A stretch of 64,000 bases of DNA from an uncultured Candidatus Thioglobus sp. (GCA_905182815.1 CAJJCX010000004.1:434001-498000); one strand, 5' to 3'; shown: positions 1-11,436, numbered from the stretch's first letter. The notes: generated by a model not told the origin, from the sequence alone. A program made the numbers and translations.

Positions 1-249
1 GTAAGAGCAATGGAGATTATTGATGAAGTTGAAGATTTAAAGCGTAATATTTATTCTGGCGCTATTGGCAATTTATCCTGGCATGGTGGAATGGACCTAG
101 CAATTGCTATTCGGACTGCTGTTGTTAAAAACCAGAGACTATATATCCAAGCTGGAGCAGGAATTGTTTATGATTCTTTACCTGAAATGGAGTGGCAAGA
201 AACTATGGATAAAGCACAAGCTCTAATTAAGGCTGCTCAAAATATCTAA
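1..249 (+). CDS. trpE: Anthranilate synthase component I, C-terminal fragment
   Basis: The last 82 codons of TrpE, cut by the window edge; the frame is open from base 1. TrpE converts chorismate plus ammonia (from TrpG) to anthranilate, the first step of tryptophan synthesis. The fragment keeps the C-terminal chorismate-binding signature: a [20 protein letters not shown]-type stretch followed by an AGAGIVYDS motif and the WQET tail typical of TrpE and its paralogue PabB. The [18 protein letters not shown] wording is closest to TrpE as I know the family, so PabB is less likely. No trpG follows; the next gene is dnaE. Confidence 0.85.
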   Translation, partial: VRAMEIIDEVEDLKRNIYSGAIGNLSWHGGMDLAIAIRTAVVKNQRLYIQAGAGIVYDSLPEMEWQETMDKAQALIKAAQNI

Positions 250-278
250 CCTTTAAATTAGTTTATTTTTTATAGTTA

Positions 279-324
279 AATTTCAATACTAATTTTTAAA
301 AAGCTAAAAGTTAGTATTGAAATT
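279..324. terminator. Inverted repeat downstream of trpE
   Basis: Two perfectly complementary 14-base arms (279-292 and 311-324) flank an 18-base A/T-rich loop that can pair further. It sits 30 bp after the trpE stop and 45 bp before dnaE. No strong T-run follows, so this may be a weak or bidirectional terminator or an mRNA-stabilising hairpin. Confidence 0.5.
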
Positions 325-368
325 GTTTGTAAAATAGATCAGTAAATTTCATATTTTTTTTCGGATCA

Positions 369-3300
369 ATGAGTTCTGTGGATTTTGTTCATCTTCAATG
401 TCAAAGTGAGTATTCTGTAAAGAATAGCTTAGTTCGCGTTTCAAAACTTATAGAAAGTGTTAAAGAAGCGGGTATGAATAGCATTGCTCTGACTGATGAT
501 ATGAGTCTTTTTTCTGCGATTAAATTTTATCAAAAAGCAACTAGTGCTGGTATAAAGCCTATTATTGGTGCAAAAGTATCTATAGATTTTGATTTAGGCC
601 ATTATGATGTTCTCTTACTTTGTCAAAACCATGAGGGCTATTTAAATCTTTCAGAGCTTATTTCAAAGGCTTACTTAAATGAGCAAGGAATTTCAATTGT
701 TAGTGTTACAGAAGAACAATTAATTTCTCACCAAGAGGGCTTGCTTATGATTGCAACTCCAATCAGCTCAGACATATCTCAATTTCTTTTGACAAATGAG
801 TTGGAACTTGCTCATTCTAAAGCTAAACACTGGCAAGCTATTTTTAAAGACCGATATTATATATCGGCACAAAGAACTGATAGACATTCAGATGAAAATC
901 TTCTTAATCTTACTATTGAATTAGGATTGAAGTTAGATATTCCAGTGGTTGCTACTAATGATGTGCAGTTTATTAGTAAAACTGATTTTGATGCCCACGA
1001 AGCTAGAATCTGCATAGCTGAGGGAGGGCTGCTTGATGATTCCAGGCGTTTAAAATTTTTTAGTGATAGTCAATATCTAAAGACTCCTGATGAAATGTCT
1101 GAATTATTTAAAGACTATCCTCAGTTAATAGAAAATGCTTCTGAAGTAGCCAAAAGATGCAACTTACACTTTAAATTATTCGAAAAGAATTACCTTCCAG
1201 CTTTTCCAACACCAAAAGGAAAGTCTATAGCTGAATTTTTTAGTGAAGAATCAAATAAAGGCCTCCAAGTAAGACTTAAAGACCTTAATGTAAATCAAAA
1301 GAGTTATTTTGAAAGGCTTAATTTTGAATTATCAGTAATTCTTGAAATGGATTTTCCAGGCTATTTTTTAATTGTCTCCGATTTCATAAGGTGGGCAAAA
1401 GAAAATGGAATTCCAGTTGGCCCAGGTAGAGGTTCAGGTGCTGGTTCTCTTGTCGCCTGGGCACTTTCTATTACAAATGTTGATCCTATTCAGCATGATC
1501 TTTTATTTGAGCGTTTTTTGAATCCAGAGCGAATCTCTATGCCAGATTTTGATATTGATTTTTGTACAGATCGTCGTGATGAAGTTATTGCCTATGTTTC
1601 TAACAAGTATGGCTCAGAGAAAGTGTCACAGATCATTACTTATGGAACCATGGCGGCTAAGGGTGTAGTAAGAGACGTAGGGAGGGTGTTAGGGCATCCT
1701 TATGGTTTTAGTGACCAGATCTCTAAAATGATACCAAATGAATTAAAAATGACATTAGGTAAGGCTTTAGAAGACTCTAATGAATTGAAAGCAAGATATG
1801 ATTCTGAAGAAAGTGTTTCAACGCTGATTGATTTATCTCAGGATCTAGAGGGACTTATTAGAAATGTCGGCACCCATGCTGGTGGAGTGGTTATTGCGCC
1901 AAGTAAAATTAGTGATTTCTGCCCAATTTATAAAGGATCTGATGAATCAGATGTTGTTGTGTCACAGTTTGATAAAGATGATGTTGAGGCTGTAGGACTT
2001 GTTAAATTTGACTTTTTGGGATTATCAAACCTAACAGTAATAGATAAAGCGGTAAAAATCATAGCCAAAAAAGGCTTAAGTGAAGGTTTGATTGATATTG
2101 ATAAGCTTAAGCTTGACGACCCAAAAGTATTTAAGTTACTTCAAGATTGCGATACTACTGGAGTCTTTCAGCTTGAATCAGATGGTATGCGTGGCTATTT
2201 AAAAAAGCTTAAACCTGACTCTTTTGAAGATATTGTTGCTATGCTGGCACTTTATAGACCAGGCCCACTGGATGCAGGTATGGTAGATGATTATATCCAG
2301 GTAAAACATGGCGCAAAAGTAAGATATCCACATGAGATGTTAGAGGAAATTTTAAAGCCAACAAATGGGGTATTTTTATACCAAGAGCAAGTAATGAAAT
2401 CTGCTCAAGTTATGGCTGGTTACTCATTAGGTGGCGCAGATATTTTACGTCGCGCAATGGGTAAGAAAAAAGTTGAAGAAATGGCAGAGCAGCGTGAAGT
2501 ATTTGTAAAGGGAGCAGCTGAAAAAAGTATTAATGAGAGTAAGGCAAATGAAATTTTTGATCTTATTGATAAGTTTTCAGGTTACGGGTTTAACAAATCT
2601 CACTCAGTTGCTTACGCTTATATTTCATATCAAACAGCTTGGCTAAAGGCACATTATCCAGCTCCATTTATGGCGGCTGTTTTGTCAGGTGTTATGGACG
2701 ATACTGATCGAGTTGCGTTTACAGTTGGAGAGTCTAAGAAAAACGGAGTTATAGTTATAGCGCCTGATATTAACCAATCTGAATATGAGTTTAGTATTAC
2801 TGATAATAAAACAATTGTATATGGACTAGGTGCTATTAAAGGTGTTGGTGAGGCTCTTGTAAAGGAGATAGTTTTAGAGAGAGAAAAAAATGGAGAATAC
2901 TCTGATATTTTTGATTTATGTTTTCGAATAGAAAAAAAATTCTTAAATCGCAGAGCTATTGAAGCTCTTATATACAGTGGAGCATTTGATTTATTTGATA
3001 TTAAAAGGGCAACATTAATTGCGACGTATCCAAGAGCAGTGAGGCAAGCAGAGCAGAGACAAAGTGATTCATCAAAAGGACAAAACAGCCTTTTTGCAGA
3101 AGTGGATAGCCATACTGAGTATGAAAAAAATTACATAAAAGGAGAGTTTCTCTCTTTTAAAAATGTGATGAAATTTGAAAAAAATGTAATGGGATACTAT
3201 TTAGAACGCCACCCTACGGATTGGTATAAATCAGATTTGAAATCAATAGTTTGTACGCTCCCAAAAGATTTAGTATTCAGAAATAATCGTGAAGTGAGGG

Positions 3301-3779
3301 TTCTTTCACTAATCTCTGACATTGTCTATAGAAATACACGACGAGGCCAAATGGCTAGCCTGACACTTGAAGATGGAGAGAGAAGAATAAATGCAGCGGT
3401 CTTCTCACAAAAACTTGCTGAAAATAGCGAACATATATTATTAGATGAAGTGGTAGTAGTTTCAGGAAAGGTAAATAAAGATTTTAGAGAACAATGGCAG
3501 ATAGTTGTGGATCGGATAGATCCAGTGGATAGAGTTCAAATAAAATATGCTAAATATCTCAAAATTAAACTAACAAAAGAGAACAAAAATGAGTACCTAG
3601 AGCTGTGTGCATTATTGAAAGAATATCCAGGAAAGTGTCCAGTAATTATTGAGTATCAGTCGACTAATTCATCTGGAAGAATCCCTCTTCCTAAAGAATT
3701 TGATGTTTCATTAAATCGAGACTTTTTAGATTTAATTGAGAAAAAATTTGGTCATCAAAAATATCAAATTCAATATTAA
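369..3779 (+). CDS. dnaE: DNA polymerase III subunit alpha
   Basis: The catalytic subunit of the replicative polymerase, 1136 residues (E. coli 1160). It has an N-terminal PHP domain (about 1-275), the C-family polymerase palm and fingers, helix-hairpin-helix and OB-fold regions. The PGRGSGAGS motif is at about 352-360. The acidic residues expected to bind metal are D395 and D397 in PDFDIDFC and D548 in VKFDFLGL. QNSLF at 905-909 matches the internal beta-clamp-binding consensus. The gene is not followed by accA as in E. coli; it ends against a long gap and a convergent coaBC. The ATG start at 369 matches the usual N-terminus (VHLQC...YS). Confidence 0.97.
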   Translation: MSSVDFVHLQCQSEYSVKNSLVRVSKLIESVKEAGMNSIALTDDMSLFSAIKFYQKATSAGIKPIIGAKVSIDFDLGHYDVLLLCQNHEGYLNLSELISKAYLNEQGISIVSVTEEQLISHQEGLLMIATPISSDISQFLLTNELELAHSKAKHWQAIFKDRYYISAQRTDRHSDENLLNLTIELGLKLDIPVVATNDVQFISKTDFDAHEARICIAEGGLLDDSRRLKFFSDSQYLKTPDEMSELFKDYPQLIENASEVAKRCNLHFKLFEKNYLPAFPTPKGKSIAEFFSEESNKGLQVRLKDLNVNQKSYFERLNFELSVILEMDFPGYFLIVSDFIRWAKENGIPVGPGRGSGAGSLVAWALSITNVDPIQHDLLFERFLNPERISMPDFDIDFCTDRRDEVIAYVSNKYGSEKVSQIITYGTMAAKGVVRDVGRVLGHPYGFSDQISKMIPNELKMTLGKALEDSNELKARYDSEESVSTLIDLSQDLEGLIRNVGTHAGGVVIAPSKISDFCPIYKGSDESDVVVSQFDKDDVEAVGLVKFDFLGLSNLTVIDKAVKIIAKKGLSEGLIDIDKLKLDDPKVFKLLQDCDTTGVFQLESDGMRGYLKKLKPDSFEDIVAMLALYRPGPLDAGMVDDYIQVKHGAKVRYPHEMLEEILKPTNGVFLYQEQVMKSAQVMAGYSLGGADILRRAMGKKKVEEMAEQREVFVKGAAEKSINESKANEIFDLIDKFSGYGFNKSHSVAYAYISYQTAWLKAHYPAPFMAAVLSGVMDDTDRVAFTVGESKKNGVIVIAPDINQSEYEFSITDNKTIVYGLGAIKGVGEALVKEIVLEREKNGEYSDIFDLCFRIEKKFLNRRAIEALIYSGAFDLFDIKRATLIATYPRAVRQAEQRQSDSSKGQNSLFAEVDSHTEYEKNYIKGEFLSFKNVMKFEKNVMGYYLERHPTDWYKSDLKSIVCTLPKDLVFRNNREVRVLSLISDIVYRNTRRGQMASLTLEDGERRINAAVFSQKLAENSEHILLDEVVVVSGKVNKDFREQWQIVVDRIDPVDRVQIKYAKYLKIKLTKENKNEYLELCALLKEYPGKCPVIIEYQSTNSSGRIPLPKEFDVSLNRDFLDLIEKKFGHQKYQIQY

Positions 3780-4221
3780 ATAAAACACAAAATTACCTTC
3801 AATTAGTGGCTTAAAGAGCTATATTAAGGCCTTTAACTACGTTAAATTTATTGGAAGTTTTATAAGCATTATTTAATTTAGTTTAACCCAAAAATTAACC
3901 TTTTATTATCGAGCATTAATAGGGATTTAATTTCACCAATTTAGCCTTTAAACCCCAGTCTATAAGGGCAAAACTAAAAAAGTTATCCGCGAATTGATAA
4001 TTTAGTAGTTTGCCTTCTGAAGTAGAAATAAATTCGTAAATTTATAAAAATATAAGTCATTGATTTATAACAAAAAAATTGATATGATTATTTATTAACC
4101 AAAACCATAGAAATTGTTAGTCTAACGCTTAATTTAAGTCTGAATTTTGAGATATCAACAGAGTTATCCACAGTATTGTGGGTAAGTCGATTAACCCTTG
4201 ATTTATAAGCATTTACAGCGT
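3780..4221. other. 442-bp gene-free region with DnaA-box-like sites
   Basis: No convincing gene lies between the convergent ends of dnaE and coaBC. The region is very A+T-rich, with many TTAA/TTTATAA runs. It contains a perfect DnaA box, TTATCCACA (4164-4172), facing a second near-consensus box, TGTGGGTAA (4177-4185, reverse strand), only 4 bp apart. A weaker TTATCCGCG lies at 3983-3991. An A/T stretch resembling an unwinding element lies at about 4060-4100. It could be a DnaA-titrating or regulatory site, or conceivably a replication origin; sequence alone does not decide. Confidence 0.45.
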
Positions 4222-5415
4222 TTAGAAAAAATATTTTGTAACTTTTTTTATTATCTTTTCTGCAATAATTTGCTTACTACTTCTATCTATTTTCTCAGTT
4301 TTTTCTTGCGATATAAAGTGAACTTCATTCTCATCTGAGTTTAGCCCAATTTCACTACTTGAAATATCATTTAAAATAATTGCATCACACCTCTTGTTCT
4401 TTAATTTAGCTTTTGCATTGGCAAGAAAATTTTCAGTTTCAGCTGCAAATCCAATGCAGATAGGTTTATTTCTAAGCTTACAAACACTTTCTAAAATATC
4501 CTTATTTTTTATAAGTTCAATTGAGGCTAAGTTGCTATCTTTTTTAATCTTATTTAGGCTTATTTGTTTTGGTTTGAAATCTGCAACTGCGGCGCAGCTA
4601 ATAAATAAATCTTGAGTTTTTATTTTTTTCATTACTTCATCGTACATTTCATTAGCACTTGTTATGTAAGTTACTGTAGCTCTTTTTTCCACTTCAACTG
4701 ATATTGATCCAACTATCAGTGTAGTTTCTGCTCCAGCTTGGATGCATGCATTTGCTAGCGCCATTCCCATTTTTCCACTACTATGATTTGATATATACCT
4801 AACTGGATCAATTGCTTCTATAGTCCCCCCTATTGTTATTAGAACTTTTTTTCCACTAAGAGCGCTATTTGAAAATATAGTTGCTACTTGTCTTGCAATT
4901 TCTTCTGGCTCTGCAAGTCTGCCTTCACCCACATCTCCACAAGCTTGCTCCCCAAATCCTGGATCTATTGTTATCACGCCTCTATTATTAAGTATCTTGA
5001 GATTTTCCTTAATTGCTTTTGATGCAAACATTTGTTGATTCATTGACGGGGCAATTAGTATAGAAGCATTCGTTGCAAGAATTACTGTTGATAGAAGGTC
5101 ATCTGCCTTGCCATGACAAAGTCTGGCTATGGTATTTGCTGATGCTGGAGCTATGATTACTGCATCAGCCCATTTTGCGAGTTCAATGTGGCCCATTGCT
5201 AGTTCTGCTTCTTTATCCCAGAGGTTGTCATGAACTTTATTTTTTGAAACCGTTTGAAGTGATAGTTCACTAACAAACTCTCTGCCTCCACTAGTAATAA
5301 TGACTCTAACTTCTGCACCTAAATCTTGCAACCTTCTAACAATGTCAGGTGATTTATAGGCAGCAATCGAGCCACTAACTCCTAATAGAATTCTTTTATT
5401 TGTCAAGTTATTCAT
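4222..5415 (-). CDS. coaBC: Bifunctional phosphopantothenoylcysteine decarboxylase / phosphopantothenate-cysteine ligase
   Basis: A two-domain coenzyme A biosynthesis enzyme, 397 residues. The N-terminal flavoprotein half (about 1-185) has GVSGSIAAYKS, the active-site H76 in MGHIELAKWAD, PSMNQQM and C159 in the ACGDVGEGRL loop. The C-terminal ligase half has GGTIEAIDPVR, SNHSSGKMG and AAVADFKP. It joins cysteine to 4'-phosphopantothenate and then decarboxylates the product. Its ATG overlaps the ribD stop as ATGA (5412-5415), so translation of ribD and coaBC is probably coupled. No broken or missing motif seen. Confidence 0.96.
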   Translation of the reverse strand: MNNLTNKRILLGVSGSIAAYKSPDIVRRLQDLGAEVRVIITSGGREFVSELSLQTVSKNKVHDNLWDKEAELAMGHIELAKWADAVIIAPASANTIARLCHGKADDLLSTVILATNASILIAPSMNQQMFASKAIKENLKILNNRGVITIDPGFGEQACGDVGEGRLAEPEEIARQVATIFSNSALSGKKVLITIGGTIEAIDPVRYISNHSSGKMGMALANACIQAGAETTLIVGSISVEVEKRATVTYITSANEMYDEVMKKIKTQDLFISCAAVADFKPKQISLNKIKKDSNLASIELIKNKDILESVCKLRNKPICIGFAAETENFLANAKAKLKNKRCDAIILNDISSSEIGLNSDENEVHFISQEKTEKIDRSSKQIIAEKIIKKVTKYFF

Positions 5416-6455
5416 TTGATAGTGGCTCTAATTTTAATATCACAATCTATTTGACTAACCTCAATAATATTAAGTTTAATTTTGTCAGACATTTTTTTTA
5501 AAGGAATTTCTATCATCGGATTGGCATCACTTCCAAGTATTAATGGAGCAGTGTAGATAATAAACTCATCAATTAGCCCAGCTTCAGTCATAGCCCCATT
5601 AAGACCGCTGCCAGCTTCTAAAAGTAAATTATTAATACCCATTTCTCCTAGTTTTATAAGCGCAGATTTAAGATCTAATTTACCATTAGCAAGCATTTCT
5701 GAATTATTGTTATTTAAAATGAGAGTTTCAGCATCAGATGAAAAAATGTTAAGAGATTTATCAGTAATAATATTATTACTGTCAATAACAACACGAAGTG
5801 GGTTTGAATCTGCACTCTCAGTCCTAACAGTCATCATCGGGTTATCGCTTTTGATTGTGCCTGAGCCTGTCAAAATGGCCTGATTTAAGCTTCGCAGCAT
5901 TTGTACATCCTCTCGAGAAGCTTTAGAAGTAATCCATTTGCTCTCCCCATTTTTCATTGCTGTTCTTCCATCAAGGCTCATTGCAATTTTTGATGTTACA
6001 AAAGGCAAACCACTCGTCATTCTTTTGACAAAACCGCGATTAATTTCATTAGCTTCCTCTTCAAGTAACCCAACTTCAACCTCGATCCCATTATCTTGAA
6101 GCGCCCTAACTCCACTTCCAGAAACTAATGGATTTGGATCAAGCATTGCAATAAATACTTTCTTAACTCCAGCCCTAATTAGTGCGTCAGCACAAGGCGG
6201 CGTCTTACCAAAATGAGTACATGGTTCAAGAGTAATATATACGTTAGTATTCTCACCTTTGTAATTAATTTTTTCTAAGGCATTCACCTCTGCATGGCCC
6301 TCTCCATAAAGGCGATGGTAGTCTTGAGCAATAATTTTATCATCACGAGAAATCACACATCCCACCATTGGATTTGCACCAACAGCTTTGCGACCAAACT
6401 GAGAAAGTTTTAGTGCAAGAGCCATACATTCTGTATCTTGATGAGTGAAAGCCAT
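5412..6455 (-). CDS. ribD: Riboflavin biosynthesis deaminase/reductase RibD
   Basis: Bifunctional diaminohydroxyphosphoribosylaminopyrimidine deaminase and 5-amino-6-(5-phosphoribosylamino)uracil reductase, the second and third steps of riboflavin synthesis from GTP. With the start at 6455 the protein is 347 residues. The zinc deaminase motif is HAEVNAL (H54, E56) with PCTHFGKTPPC (C79, C88). The reductase domain follows from about 150, with the MSLDGRTA and SGLNG stretches. The frame stays open upstream to 6524, into the divergent recA start, but the family N-terminus begins at MAFTHQD; a start at 6425 is also possible. It overlaps coaBC by 4 bases. Confidence 0.95.
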   Translation of the reverse strand: MAFTHQDTECMALALKLSQFGRKAVGANPMVGCVISRDDKIIAQDYHRLYGEGHAEVNALEKINYKGENTNVYITLEPCTHFGKTPPCADALIRAGVKKVFIAMLDPNPLVSGSGVRALQDNGIEVEVGLLEEEANEINRGFVKRMTSGLPFVTSKIAMSLDGRTAMKNGESKWITSKASREDVQMLRSLNQAILTGSGTIKSDNPMMTVRTESADSNPLRVVIDSNNIITDKSLNIFSSDAETLILNNNNSEMLANGKLDLKSALIKLGEMGINNLLLEAGSGLNGAMTEAGLIDEFIIYTAPLILGSDANPMIEIPLKKMSDKIKLNIIEVSQIDCDIKIRATIK

Positions 6456-6503
6456 TATAATAATTGCATATAAATTTATTATCATTTTACGCGGGAGAAC
6501 GGA

Positions 6504-7553
6504 GTGGATGAAAAGAAAAAACAAGCACTACAAGTAGCACTTGGACAAATTGAAAAACAGTACGGAAAAGGGTCTGTCATGTTTTTGGGTGATGAAGAGG
6601 CGAGAAGTGATATTGAAGCTGTATCAACGGGAAGTTTAAGCCTTGATATTGCTTTAGGAATTGGTGGCTTACCTCGAGGTAGAGTTGTTGAAATTTATGG
6701 TCCTGAGTCTTCAGGAAAAACAACTATGACTCTTCATGTTATTGCCGAAATGCAAAAATTGGGTGGAACGGCGGCATTTATTGATGCAGAACATGCTCTA
6801 GATCCCTCTTATGCTAGAAAATTGGGCGTAAATACAGACGACCTTCTAATTTCCCAACCTGATACTGGTGAGCAAGCTTTAGAAATTACAGATATGCTAG
6901 TTCGCTCCGGAGGTGTTGATATTGTTGTTATTGACTCAGTTGCTGCGTTAACTCCTAAAGCTGAAATTGAAGGCGAAATGGGTGCTTCGCATATGGGCTT
7001 ACAAGCTAGGCTAATGTCTCAGGCATTAAGAAAGCTTACATCCAATATAAAGCGAACTAATACCATGGTAATCTTTATTAATCAACTTAGAATGAAGATT
7101 GGTGTGATGTTTGGTAACCCTGAAACTACAACTGGTGGAAATGCTCTTAAGTTTTATGCCTCCGTAAGACTTGATATTCGAAGAATTGGAGCTATTAAAA
7201 AAGGTGATGAAATTCTTGGTAATGAGACGCGTGTTAAGGTTCTCAAAAATAAGGTAGCTCCTCCATTTAAAAAGGCTGAGTTTCAAATTTTATATAATCA
7301 AGGCATCTCTAGGGAGAGTGAGATAATTGATTTAGGAGTTGAGCATGGTTTTGTTGAAAAGGCAGGAGCTTGGTATAGTGTTGAAGGTGAAAGAATTGGT
7401 CAAGGTAAGGATAATTCTCGCGACTTCTTAAAAGAGAATACTAAAATGAGTCAAATGCTTGAGGCTAAAATTCGTGAGAAATTAATGAGTAAGGATAATG
7501 ACGAAATACAGCCTGTAAAGAGCGATAATGACGAAACAGAGTCAGCAGAGTAA
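6504..7553 (+). CDS. recA: Recombinase RecA
   Basis: ATP-dependent strand-exchange recombinase and co-protease of the SOS response, 349 residues. Walker A is GPESSGKT at 66-73; the DNA-binding loops and the [21 protein letters not shown] segment are intact. The C-terminus is acidic (ends DNDETESAE), as usual. The start is GTG at 6504, preceded by GGGAG at 6493-6497; no in-frame ATG fits the family N-terminus. Only about 48 bp separate it from the divergent ribD. No E. coli-type LexA box is obvious there, so SOS control cannot be asserted. recX overlaps its 3' end. Confidence 0.98.
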   Translation: MDEKKKQALQVALGQIEKQYGKGSVMFLGDEEARSDIEAVSTGSLSLDIALGIGGLPRGRVVEIYGPESSGKTTMTLHVIAEMQKLGGTAAFIDAEHALDPSYARKLGVNTDDLLISQPDTGEQALEITDMLVRSGGVDIVVIDSVAALTPKAEIEGEMGASHMGLQARLMSQALRKLTSNIKRTNTMVIFINQLRMKIGVMFGNPETTTGGNALKFYASVRLDIRRIGAIKKGDEILGNETRVKVLKNKVAPPFKKAEFQILYNQGISRESEIIDLGVEHGFVEKAGAWYSVEGERIGQGKDNSRDFLKENTKMSQMLEAKIREKLMSKDNDEIQPVKSDNDETESAE

Positions 7554-7956
7554 ATGCTACGCAGCCGCATTAAAGATGTTAATGAGGCGAGAGCACTCCA
7601 AATTAGAATTAAGACAAAAATTAAATCTTAAAGATTTTGATGATGCTGTCATTAATGACAGCATCTCTTTATTAGCTGAGCAAAAATACCAGAGCGATGA
7701 AAGGTTTTCTGAAGCTTTTATACTTATGCGCTTTAATCAAGGCAAAGGGCCTATAAAAATTTCTATGGAGCTTAAATCAAGAGGTATTAGTGAGTTTGAT
7801 TTAACTTTATTTAATTGGTTTGAGCTTGCAAAAGACGTTAAGTATAAAAAATTTGGAGATAGCAAATTTTTAGACTATAAAGAAAAGTCTAAGCAAAAAC
7901 GTTTTTTACAATCAAGAGGTTTTGGGTTTGATGAAATAAATCAAGCATTCCAATAA
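7528..7956 (+). CDS. recX: Regulatory protein RecX
   Basis: A small helical modulator that caps RecA filaments, 142 residues. It shows the RecX layout: an N-terminal [19 protein letters not shown] helix pair, a central DERFSEAF segment, a [15 protein letters not shown] repeat and a C-terminal [12 protein letters not shown] repeat. It overlaps the recA 3' end by 26 bases in another frame, so translation is probably coupled. A downstream start at about 7576 (MLMRREHS) would avoid most of the overlap but would cut the first helix. Confidence 0.92.
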   Translation: MTKQSQQSKCYAAALKMLMRREHSKLELRQKLNLKDFDDAVINDSISLLAEQKYQSDERFSEAFILMRFNQGKGPIKISMELKSRGISEFDLTLFNWFELAKDVKYKKFGDSKFLDYKEKSKQKRFLQSRGFGFDEINQAFQ

Positions 7957-7962
7957 AGCTAA

Positions 7963-9090
<1,128 letters not shown>

Positions 9091-9101
9091 AGAGATTTAA
9101 T

Positions 9102-10955
9102 CTAATTTAGTGTATTTAGTTCAACTGGATTTTTAATAAAGTATTCGTCTAAAAGTTCTCTTGCCAAAGGTGCTGCTTTTGAGCTACCACTTCCTGCATT
9201 TTCAACAATAATAGCAATTGCCACTTGGGGATCTTCTATAGGTGCAAATCCAGTAAATAGAGCATGATCCCTTAATTTTTCTTCAATATTTTCAGCAATG
9301 TACTCTTCTTCTGGGTCAAGACCAAAAACCTGTGCGGTTCCAGTTTTACCCGCTAGGCTATATTTAAGCTTATTGTTAAGTCTTTTGGCTGTCCCAAATT
9401 TACCATATACTGTTTGCTTCATTGCTTCAATAATTAACTCCCAATTATTGATATCCTTTATAGGTATTTGATTTGATTTTAGGTTTTGTTCTTCAAATAA
9501 ATCACCATTTTTTGATTGAGAATGCATCATTACTTGAGGCATTAATAACTGACCTTTGTTTGCTATAGCTGCTGTTGCTAAAGCGAGTTGAAGAGGGCTT
9601 GTAGTCATAAAACCTTGGCCAATTCCTGTTATAAGAGTTTCTCCTCTATACCAAGGCTCGTCCTTATTAATCTTTTTCCACTCTCTAGAGGGAAGGATAC
9701 CGCCAAGTTCTCCTGGTAAGTCAATTCCTGTTTTTTTGCCAAATTGAAAATATGAAAGGCTATCATGAATTTGATCAATACCCATATTGAAAGCTAAATC
9801 ATAGAAAAATACATCACATGATTGAGCTATAGCCTCAATCACATCTACTTTCCCATGACCAGTTCGTTTCCAGTCATTAAACTTTCTAGAGTAATTATTT
9901 AATTTGTAGTATCCAGGACAAAAGGTACTATCTTTAATAGTTATATTATTAAGCTCTAAACCAGCAAGAGCAACCATTGGCTTGATAGTCGATCCAGGAG
10001 GGTAGAGTCCTTTAATGCTTCTATCAAAAAGTGGTAAGTCTTCGTTATTACTGAGCTCATTATATCTTTCGACTGAAATTCCATTAACAAACCAATTTGG
10101 ATTATATGAAGGGGTACTGACTAAACTGAGTATTGACCCATCCTTAACATTTATAAGTGCGATAACACCTCTACTATCTCCGAGAAGTGATTCAGCTTTA
10201 AGTTGTAAGTCTATATCAATATTTAAGTAGATATCTTGGCCAGCGATAGAGGGCGTTATAATTTTGGTATCCACAATTCGGCCAGCTACATTTCGCTCAA
10301 TTTGTTTAATACCAGATTGCCCATGAAGTAGCTTCTCATATTGTTTTTCAATACCTGTTTTGCCAACAAAATTTGTACCATTATAATTTTTTTTATCATA
10401 AATACCTTTGTCTGCTTTACTCATTGAAGAGACGTATCCAATGAGATGAGCACTCGATTCTCCATAAGGATAAACTCGATGAAAATACGGCTCAACCTCA
10501 ACGCCAGGGAGTTGGTTTTCTACTAAAAATGAAGCAACGGATGACTCGGAGAGATTAAATTTTAAGGGTATGTTATGAAATTTTTTAAAACGACTTAATT
10601 TTTTATTAAATTTTTTAATATCGTCATAAGTAATTAAATCCCTTATTTCTAATCCTATCAATGTTTCGTTTAAATTAGTTACTTTTTCTGGAGTGATCGT
10701 CAATATGTATGAAAATTCATTGGTGGCTAATATTTTCCCATTTCGATCTAGAATATCACCCCTAATTGGTGTTATAGGAAGGTTCTGCATTTGATTACCA
10801 AGCGCTTCTTCTAAATAGTAATCATGCTTAGTTACTTGAAGATTAAAGAGTCTTACTATTAAGATCAGAGTTATCGAAAGCATTATGATTGCGGAAAAAA
10901 TTACTCTTGATTTGAATACTACTTTTTCGCGCTTAATATTTCCAATTTTTTCCAT
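9102..10955 (-). CDS. mrdA: Penicillin-binding protein 2 (elongation transpeptidase)
   Basis: The class B transpeptidase of the elongasome, 617 residues. There is one N-terminal transmembrane anchor (about 17-38), then a dimerisation/pedestal domain with IRGDILDRNG, then the transpeptidase. The catalytic serine is S322 in the STIK box; the second box is SCD (379-381) and the third KTGTA (537-541). It crosslinks peptidoglycan in the periplasm during lateral wall growth. It is the last gene of mreB-mreC-mreD-mrdA, 13 bp after mreD. The rodA glycosyltransferase gene that often follows is absent; a convergent tgt follows. Confidence 0.96.
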   Translation of the reverse strand: MEKIGNIKREKVVFKSRVIFSAIIMLSITLILIVRLFNLQVTKHDYYLEEALGNQMQNLPITPIRGDILDRNGKILATNEFSYILTITPEKVTNLNETLIGLEIRDLITYDDIKKFNKKLSRFKKFHNIPLKFNLSESSVASFLVENQLPGVEVEPYFHRVYPYGESSAHLIGYVSSMSKADKGIYDKKNYNGTNFVGKTGIEKQYEKLLHGQSGIKQIERNVAGRIVDTKIITPSIAGQDIYLNIDIDLQLKAESLLGDSRGVIALINVKDGSILSLVSTPSYNPNWFVNGISVERYNELSNNEDLPLFDRSIKGLYPPGSTIKPMVALAGLELNNITIKDSTFCPGYYKLNNYSRKFNDWKRTGHGKVDVIEAIAQSCDVFFYDLAFNMGIDQIHDSLSYFQFGKKTGIDLPGELGGILPSREWKKINKDEPWYRGETLITGIGQGFMTTSPLQLALATAAIANKGQLLMPQVMMHSQSKNGDLFEEQNLKSNQIPIKDINNWELIIEAMKQTVYGKFGTAKRLNNKLKYSLAGKTGTAQVFGLDPEEEYIAENIEEKLRDHALFTGFAPIEDPQVAIAIIVENAGSGSSKAAPLARELLDEYFIKNPVELNTLN

Positions 10956-10968
10956 ATCTTTAACTTAA

Positions 10969-11436
10969 TTATTGTTTAAGCTTTGCTAATAAGTATCGAA
11001 TTAAGGGCCATAAAATTGCACTAGTAAATGGAGAAAGTAATATTAGCCACTCAAAATTTAGGCCTTGAGTTAATTGCTGAACCAATAAAAATATAATCAA
11101 ATAAATTATAGATCCTAAAAAAATATAAACTTGTTGAGTCGTTAAATTTGAAACAAAAAAAGATTTTTTTACATTTAAAATAAAAGCAGAGCTGAGCACT
11201 AGGGCAACAGCGTTTTGACCTAGAGTTCCTCCCTCAATAATATCAAGTAATATTCCAAGAATAAATGCAGCAGTATAGAAATTCTTACCATTTGAATAAA
11301 TAACCCAGTAGCTAAAAAAAGGTAATAACCAAAAAGGAGAGGCAAGCTCTAGAGAAAACGGCAGCGAAATTGCACCAGTAATGAATGCAATAATAGATAT
11401 TTTAACTAGAAGAAAGAAGTGATTTGAATTAGTCAT
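10969..11436 (-). CDS. mreD: Rod shape-determining protein MreD
   Basis: A small integral membrane protein of the elongasome, 155 residues with about five predicted membrane segments. Sequence is poorly conserved, but size, hydrophobicity, the FILGILLDIIEGGTLGQNA segment and the position between mreC and mrdA identify it. Its start overlaps the mreC stop by 8 bases. Confidence 0.9.
   Translation of the reverse strand: MTNSNHFFLLVKISIIAFITGAISLPFSLELASPFWLLPFFSYWVIYSNGKNFYTAAFILGILLDIIEGGTLGQNAVALVLSSAFILNVKKSFFVSNLTTQQVYIFLGSIIYLIIFLLVQQLTQGLNFEWLILLSPFTSAILWPLIRYLLAKLKQ

Noticed and set aside
4394-4615. A plus-strand frame opposite coaBC.
   Set aside because: It is the complement of strongly conserved coaBC sequence with no family features or ribosome binding site.
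6456-6503. A possible LexA box in the ribD/recA gap.
   Set aside because: I looked for a CTGT-N8-ACAG pattern and found none; SOS regulation is not claimed.
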